From an uncultured Actinomycetes bacterium (GTDB lineage Bacteria; Actinomycetota; Acidimicrobiia; Acidimicrobiales; Acidimicrobilacustridaceae): 9,222 nucleotides of DNA. The notes under the pieces were generated by a model. It had not been told where the DNA came from. It ran no database searches and was given only the letters and a program-made list of their open reading frames with translations. The stretch is from NCBI GenBank assembly GCA_945957335.1, contig CAMFLJ010000137.1:1-9222 (forward strand), in the 5' to 3' direction. The position numbers were made by a program, and so were the translations under genes. Positions 6,545 to 9,222 of the stretch are shown here, piece by piece. The number at the start of each line of letters is the position of its first letter. Within the stretch, counting starts at the first letter, position 1.

Positions 6545-7215
6545 GCCCCCGTGTCCCCCGCCAGGAGGTCGTCGAGCGCGGGGCGCCCGCTGCCGTCGTC
6601 GGCACCGTCGCCACCCTCGGCCCCACCGTCGGACGACAGCTCGGGGACGTCGGAGATCTCGACCCGCAGGCCGTGCTCGAGGGCCTCGACCACGTCGGCG
6701 CCGGGCACGAACTCGGCGATGGCGGGCAGCTGGGCGAGGGAGTCGAGGCCCATCTTCTCGAGGAACGTCGGCGTGGTGCCGAACAGCACCGCCTGGCCGG
6801 GGCCCGGGTCGCGTGCGACCTCGCCGATGTAGCCGCGCTGCTCCAGCGTGCGCACCACACCGTCGACGCTCACCCCGCGGATGGCGGCGATCTGGGCCCG
6901 GCTGATCGGCTGCTTGTAGGCGATGATGGCCAGCGTCTCGAGGGCGGCCGCCGACAGCTTGGCGCTCTGCCCCTCGAGCACGAAGCGCTCGACGTAGGGC
7001 GCCATCTCGGGGACGGTCTGGTAGCGCCAGCCACCGGCGACGCGCACGAGCTGGAAGCCCCGCTCCTGGGCGGCGTAGCCCTGGGCGAGCTCGGTGAGCA
7101 CGGCCTCGACCTCGTCGACGGACAGCTCGACGATCTGGGCCAGCAGCTGGCTCTCGACCGGGGAGTCGGCCACCAGGACGATGGCCTCCAGGGCGCGGGA
7201 GATCTCGGGGTTCAC
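6292..7215 (-). CDS. scpB: Segregation and condensation protein B (ScpB), with an anomalous out-of-frame C-terminal tail
   Basis: Residues 1 to about 180 are a complete ScpB with two winged-helix domains. The recognisable core is KLSAAALETLAIIAYKQPIS (86-105), IRGVSVDGVVRTLEQRGYI (112-130) and the VLFGTTPTFLEKMGLDSL segment (143-160). ScpB binds the ScpA kleisin and, with SMC, forms the bacterial condensin. Residues ~190-223 are an acidic Gly/Asp linker. From residue 224 (position 6546) to the stop at 6292 the frame reads through the rluB N-terminus in the wrong register, giving an 84-residue Ser/Pro/Thr/Arg stretch that looks like shadow translation. ScpB is usually about 180-250 residues long, so the real protein probably ends near 223, or continued into RluB as a fusion before an indel in a G5 run near 6546-6559. 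The start is GTG at 7215, 7 nt after the scpA stop, with GAGG 5 nt upstream. Confidence 0.9.
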   Translation of the reverse strand: MNPEISRALEAIVLVADSPVESQLLAQIVELSVDEVEAVLTELAQGYAAQERGFQLVRVAGGWRYQTVPEMAPYVERFVLEGQSAKLSAAALETLAIIAYKQPISRAQIAAIRGVSVDGVVRTLEQRGYIGEVARDPGPGQAVLFGTTPTFLEKMGLDSLAQLPAIAEFVPGADVVEALEHGLRVEISDVPELSSDGGAEGGDGADDGSGRPALDDLLAGDTGACAPTTASTTRRASGSRRSWPGSGWAAAAPVRTSSPPGASPSTGSGPPSGAGSTPRPTSSPSTAPRSAPRPGSSTTCSTSPRAW

Positions 7216-7222
7216 GGGTACC

Positions 7223-8002
7223 TCAGCCGTCGTAGGTGTCGATGCCGGCCAGGTCGGCCACGCCCATGGCCGGCGACCCGACCCAGATGATCTCGATGTC
7301 GCCGAAGGCGGCGGGCTGGTCGAGCTCGATGAAGCCCTGCTTGAACAGCTCGAGCACGGCGAGGAACCGCACGACGATCTCGAGGCGGTCGACGAACTCC
7401 TCGGTCATGCGCCGGAAGGTGACCCGGCCCATGCGGGGCAGCTCGTCGATGAGCTCCTCGACCGCGTCCTGCACGCTCACCCGGACCTGGTGGATGTGCT
7501 CGATGCTGACCACCGGCACGGGCTTGGGGGCCATGGCCCGCAGGTAGGCCGCCCGCAGGTCGTCGATGTCGATGCCCTCGAGCAGGTCGGGGGCGAGCTC
7601 GAGGAACTGGTCCTCGAGCCCGGCGGTGCGGGGGTAGCGCTGGGCCGCGGCGTCGGCCATGGCGCCGAGCACGTGGGCCGCGTCCTTGAAGGTCTTGCAG
7701 TCGAGGAGCCGGGCGATGAGGAGGTCGCGCTCCTCCCACAGGGCGAACTCGTCGTCGAGGTCGACGTCGGCGTCCTCGGGCAGGAGGCGCTTGCACTTCA
7801 GCTCGACCAGGGTGGCGGCGATGAGCAGGAACTCGGTGGTGATCTCGAGGTCGAGGCTCTCGAGCTTCTCGAGCTCGACCAGGTAGGCGTCGACGATGCG
7901 CGACAGCGAGATCTCGTAGAGGTCGACCTGCTCGCGCAGGATCAGGTGGAGCAACAGGTCGAACGGGCCCTCGAAGACGGGGGTCTGCACCTCATACGGC
8001 AT
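7223..8002 (-). CDS. scpA: Segregation and condensation protein A (ScpA kleisin)
   Basis: This 259-residue kleisin subunit of the SMC-ScpAB condensin organises and segregates the chromosome. The N-terminal SMC-neck-binding part is diagnostic: VFEGPFDLLLHLI (9-21) followed by VDLYEISLSRIVDAYL, then TTEFLLIAATLVELKCKRLL and the acidic stretch after it. The C-terminal winged helix (MGRVTFRRMTEEFVDRLEIV onwards, then LELFKQGFIELDQ and DIEIIWVG) would bind the SMC head. Length is typical for the family. The open frame continues upstream but that part reads through the divergent gene. ATG at 8002 is the start because the family's N-terminus begins there. There is no SD; instead TATCGT ends 7 nt upstream, suggesting a leaderless mRNA. 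It is the first gene of the eight-gene operon. Confidence 0.96.
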   Translation of the reverse strand: MPYEVQTPVFEGPFDLLLHLILREQVDLYEISLSRIVDAYLVELEKLESLDLEITTEFLLIAATLVELKCKRLLPEDADVDLDDEFALWEERDLLIARLLDCKTFKDAAHVLGAMADAAAQRYPRTAGLEDQFLELAPDLLEGIDIDDLRAAYLRAMAPKPVPVVSIEHIHQVRVSVQDAVEELIDELPRMGRVTFRRMTEEFVDRLEIVVRFLAVLELFKQGFIELDQPAAFGDIEIIWVGSPAMGVADLAGIDTYDG

Positions 8003-8009
8003 CCGGCCA

Positions 8010-8015
8010 ACGATA
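8010..8015 (-). promoter_or_regulatory. Putative -10 element of the scpA operon (TATCGT)
   Basis: TATCGT on the minus strand fits the TAnnnT actinobacterial -10 pattern and lies 7 nt before the scpA ATG at 8002. This spacing would put the transcript start at the start codon. It is assigned from position and the absence of an SD; there is no visible -35. Confidence 0.45.
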
Positions 8016-8050
8016 GAGGTGGTCGGCCCCTGCCTCGTGCACCGCCGCCC

Positions 8051-8056
8051 TACGAT
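8051..8056 (+). promoter_or_regulatory. Putative -10 element of the lipoprotein gene (TACGAT)
   Basis: TACGAT lies 7 nt before the ATG at 8064, the same geometry as the facing scpA box. The same hexamer, followed by CG, recurs before trpS, which supports a common promoter type. No SD lies between the box and the ATG. Confidence 0.5.
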
Positions 8057-8063
8057 CGGCCCG

Positions 8064-8633
8064 ATGCCCGTGCCCCCCGCCACCACCGCCGCGCCCGCCC
8101 GCCCCCGACGGGCCCGCCGAGCGGCCGTCGGGCTGCTGTCCCTCGCTCTGGCGGTCACGGCCGTCGCCGGCTGCTCGACGTCCTCGACGCCCGCCAACCG
8201 CTCCGACTCCGAGGACGCCGCCGCCACCATCTCGGGCATCTTCCAGTTCTCCGCCGACCAGCAGGCCTGCCTCAAGGACGGCTTCGACGGCGACAGCAAG
8301 GCGCTCGGGGTCGTGGGCTCCACCGAGGAGCCCTCCGCCGAGGCCCAGGCCGCGCTGGCGTCCGTGCTCGACGCCTGCGTCTCCGTCGACCAGTTCGCCG
8401 CCGGGTTCGCCGCCCGCATCGCCTCGGCCCTGCCACCGTCGGGCACGGCCGACGGTGCCTCGCAGGTGCGCTGCGTCACCGACCAGGTGAAGGCGCTCGA
8501 CGACACCCGGCGCAACACCCTCTTCGTCGGCCTCGTCGCCATCACCGCGCCCCCGACCGGCGCGCTGGCCATCGCCCGGGGTGAGGTCGTCAACTCGATC
8601 ACCCAGGCGTGCGGCATGGCGTCGCAGCTCTGA
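8064..8633 (+). CDS. Predicted lipoprotein of unknown function with two paired-cysteine modules
   Basis: This 189-residue protein is predicted to be exported and lipid-anchored. The N-terminus is basic (R13-R19, with two RR pairs), followed by a hydrophobic stretch (about 20-35) and a lipobox VAGC with C37 as the lipidated cysteine. A Ser/Thr/Asp linker (38-52) leads into the mature domain. That domain contains four cysteines: C69, C105, C137 and C183. They form two similar halves, each starting with C-x2-D (CLKD; CVTD) and ending in A-C (LDAC; TQAC), as if a small helical unit with one disulfide was duplicated. I do not recognise a named family. The ATG at 8064 is chosen over an in-frame upstream codon at 8019 because the signal peptide and promoter fit it; no SD is present. 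Codon use matches the neighbours, and there is no sign of transfer. Confidence 0.85.
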   Translation: MPVPPATTAAPARPRRARRAAVGLLSLALAVTAVAGCSTSSTPANRSDSEDAAATISGIFQFSADQQACLKDGFDGDSKALGVVGSTEEPSAEAQAALASVLDACVSVDQFAAGFAARIASALPPSGTADGASQVRCVTDQVKALDDTRRNTLFVGLVAITAPPTGALAIARGEVVNSITQACGMASQL

Positions 8634-8650
8634 GCCACGACCCCGGCCGG

Positions 8651-8670
8651 AACCCGTTTCGGGTCGACCC
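8651..8670. other. Small inverted repeats between lipoprotein gene and trpS
   Basis: ACCCG (8652-8656) and CGGGT (8660-8664) can form a 5-bp stem with a TTT loop 18 bp after the lipoprotein stop. The overlapping GGGTCGACCC (8661-8670) is a perfect 10-bp palindrome lying where a -35 region for trpS would be. There is no T-run, so an intrinsic terminator is weakly supported. An operator role is possible but untested. Confidence 0.25.
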
Positions 8671-8682
8671 GGGGGTGACCTC

Positions 8683-8688
8683 TACGAT
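8683..8688 (+). promoter_or_regulatory. Putative -10 element of trpS (TACGAT)
   Basis: TACGAT lies 9 nt before the trpS ATG at 8698, with only a C-rich spacer and no SD between them. This again suggests a leaderless or near-leaderless transcript. The box and its flanking CG match the one before the lipoprotein gene. Confidence 0.5.
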
Positions 8689-8697
8689 CGCCCCCCT

Positions 8698-9175
8698 ATG
8701 ACCCGCGTGTTCTCGGGCATCAAGCCCACCGGTCCCGTCCAGCTCGGCAACCTCCTCGGCGCGCTGCGCCGATGGGTCGTCGAGCAGGACGACGCCGACA
8801 CGATCTTCTGCGTGGTCGACCTGCACGCCCTCACCGTCGAGCAGGACCCGGCCGAGCTGCGCCAGCGCACCCTCGAGCTGGCCCAGATCCTGCTGGCGGT
8901 GGGCATCGACCCCGAGCGCTCGACGCTGTTCGTGCAGAGCCACGTGCCCGAGCACACCGAGCTGGCCTGGATCATGGAGTGCACCGCCGCCTTCGGTGAG
9001 CTGCGCCGCATGACGCAGTTCAAGGACAAGAGCGAGAACGCGGACTTCGTGTCGGGCGGCCTGTTCACCTACCCGGCGCTCATGGCGGCCGACATCCTCC
9101 TCTACGACACCGACGAGGTGCCGGTGGGTGACGACCAGCGCCAGCACGTCGAGTTCGCCCGCGACCTCGCGGTGC
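8698..9175 (+). CDS. trpS: Tryptophanyl-tRNA synthetase (N-terminal 159 residues; truncated by adapter)
   Basis: This is a class I aminoacyl-tRNA synthetase that charges tRNA-Trp in the cytoplasm. The N-terminus FSGIKPTGPVQLGNLLGALR (5-24) carries the HIGH-equivalent motif as QLGN (15-18); the first residue of this motif varies among TrpS proteins. WIMECTAAFGELRRMTQFKD (91-110) is followed by the SGGLFTYPALMAADILLYDT segment (119-138) and then VPVGDDQRQHVEFARDL (141-157), a hallmark TrpS tryptophan/ATP-site segment. About half of a usual ~330-350-residue enzyme is present, and the KMSKS region is absent. The frame continues into the adapter, producing a false tail beginning PVSYTHLRAHET, which must not be counted as protein. 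The ATG at 8698 is the start because the family's N-terminus begins here. No SD is seen. Confidence 0.96.
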
Positions 9176-9222
9176 CTGTCTCTTATACACATCTCCGAGC
9201 CCACGAGACTAAGGCGAATCTC
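9176..9222 (+). other. Illumina Nextera adapter and index read-through (not genomic)
   Basis: Positions 9176-9194 are CTGTCTCTTATACACATCT, the 19-bp Tn5 mosaic end used in Nextera libraries. CCGAGCCCACGAGAC (9195-9209) is the read-2 adapter. TAAGGCGA (9210-9217) equals the N701 index, and ATCTC (9218-9222) is the start of the P7 side. The abrupt AT-richer composition and the exact match make this certain in practice. The first C could be either genomic or adapter. Confidence 0.98.

Larger units (their letters stand above)
8003..8063. promoter_or_regulatory. Compact divergent promoter region for scpA operon and lipoprotein gene
   Basis: Only 61 bp separate the two divergent ATG codons. Each end carries a TAnnnT hexamer exactly 7 nt before the ATG: TATCGT on the minus strand (8015 down to 8010, scpA) and TACGAT on the plus strand (8051-8056, lipoprotein). 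Neither gene has a Shine-Dalgarno sequence, so transcription starting at or next to the ATG, and leaderless translation, is the simplest reading. No TTGACA-like -35 is visible at 16-18 bp spacing. With 35 bp between the two -10 boxes, the -35 zones of both promoters fall on the same bases, so the two promoters may compete. Confidence 0.55.

Noticed and set aside
5136..6832. Long plus-strand open frames opposite tyrA, aroH and rluB
   Set aside because: They have no recognisable motifs and odd composition (Arg/Ser- or Gly/His-rich), while the opposite strand encodes well-supported conserved proteins.
7094..8584. A 496-codon plus-strand frame spanning scpA and the lipoprotein gene
   Set aside because: It is antisense to scpA and then out of frame with the lipoprotein; the composition changes abruptly, as expected of a shadow.
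8003..8638. An upstream extension of scpA antisense to the lipoprotein gene
   Set aside because: The ScpA family N-terminus starts at the ATG at 8002, and the extension reads the opposite strand of a protein with a clear signal peptide.
1..9175. CRISPR arrays, tRNA or rRNA genes, insertion sequences, attachment sites
   Set aside because: I saw no regularly spaced direct repeats, no cloverleaf or rRNA-like stretches, no transposase or integrase and no flanking repeats in the genomic part.
9176..9194. Tn5-like transposon end as a mobile element
   Set aside because: The mosaic end is followed directly by Illumina adapter and index sequence, so it is from library preparation and not a genomic insertion.
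8599..9204. A minus-strand frame beginning MGSEMCIRDR
   Set aside because: Its start codon and first residues come from the sequencing adapter, and the rest is antisense to trpS.

Overview
This is a very GC-rich window (by eye roughly 70% or more; not computed). It reads as one end of a draft assembly contig from an actinobacterium. An Acidimicrobiia-type genome is my best guess, based on base composition, heavy GTG start use, apparent leaderless promoters, the TrpS style and the gene mix; no marker in the window proves it. The last 47 bases are not genomic: they are Illumina Nextera adapter plus an index read-through, so the biological sequence ends near position 9175.

Layout. (1) Positions 1-365, minus strand: the N-terminal part of an acyl-CoA dehydrogenase-fold protein that looks like a flavin-dependent monooxygenase. 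It is divergent from (2) 472-1401, plus strand: a Rieske non-heme iron oxygenase of the KshA / cholesterol 7-desaturase type. They share a short intergenic region with an AT-rich island. (3) 1386-8002, minus strand: an eight-gene, tightly packed operon. In transcription order it is scpA, scpB, rluB, aroH, tyrA, aroA, cmk, plsC. Most junctions are 1-4 bp overlaps or gaps of a few bases, and six of the eight genes start with GTG. (4) 8064-8633, plus strand: a predicted lipoprotein of unknown function, divergent from scpA. (5) 8698-9175, plus strand: trpS (tryptophanyl-tRNA synthetase), cut off by the adapter.

How the genes work together. ScpA and ScpB are the kleisin and winged-helix partners of SMC condensin. 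RluB-type pseudouridine synthase modifies 23S rRNA. AroA makes EPSP, the precursor of chorismate; AroH turns chorismate into prephenate; TyrA with a C-terminal ACT domain takes prephenate towards tyrosine. Cmk phosphorylates CMP/dCMP, and PlsC acylates lysophosphatidate. This is a known style of housekeeping cluster in Gram-positive lineages. The Rieske/acyl-CoA dehydrogenase-like pair is the only clearly accessory part and suggests oxidation of a steroid-like or other polycyclic substrate, but the substrate cannot be read from sequence.

I found no convincing previously undescribed system. The points most worth a second look are the adapter end, a 253-bp out-of-frame scpB/rluB overlap that suggests either a frameshift error or a broken ScpB-RluB fusion, three TAnnnT boxes placed 7-9 nt before ATG codons (leaderless transcripts), and the duplicated two-cysteine architecture of the lipoprotein.
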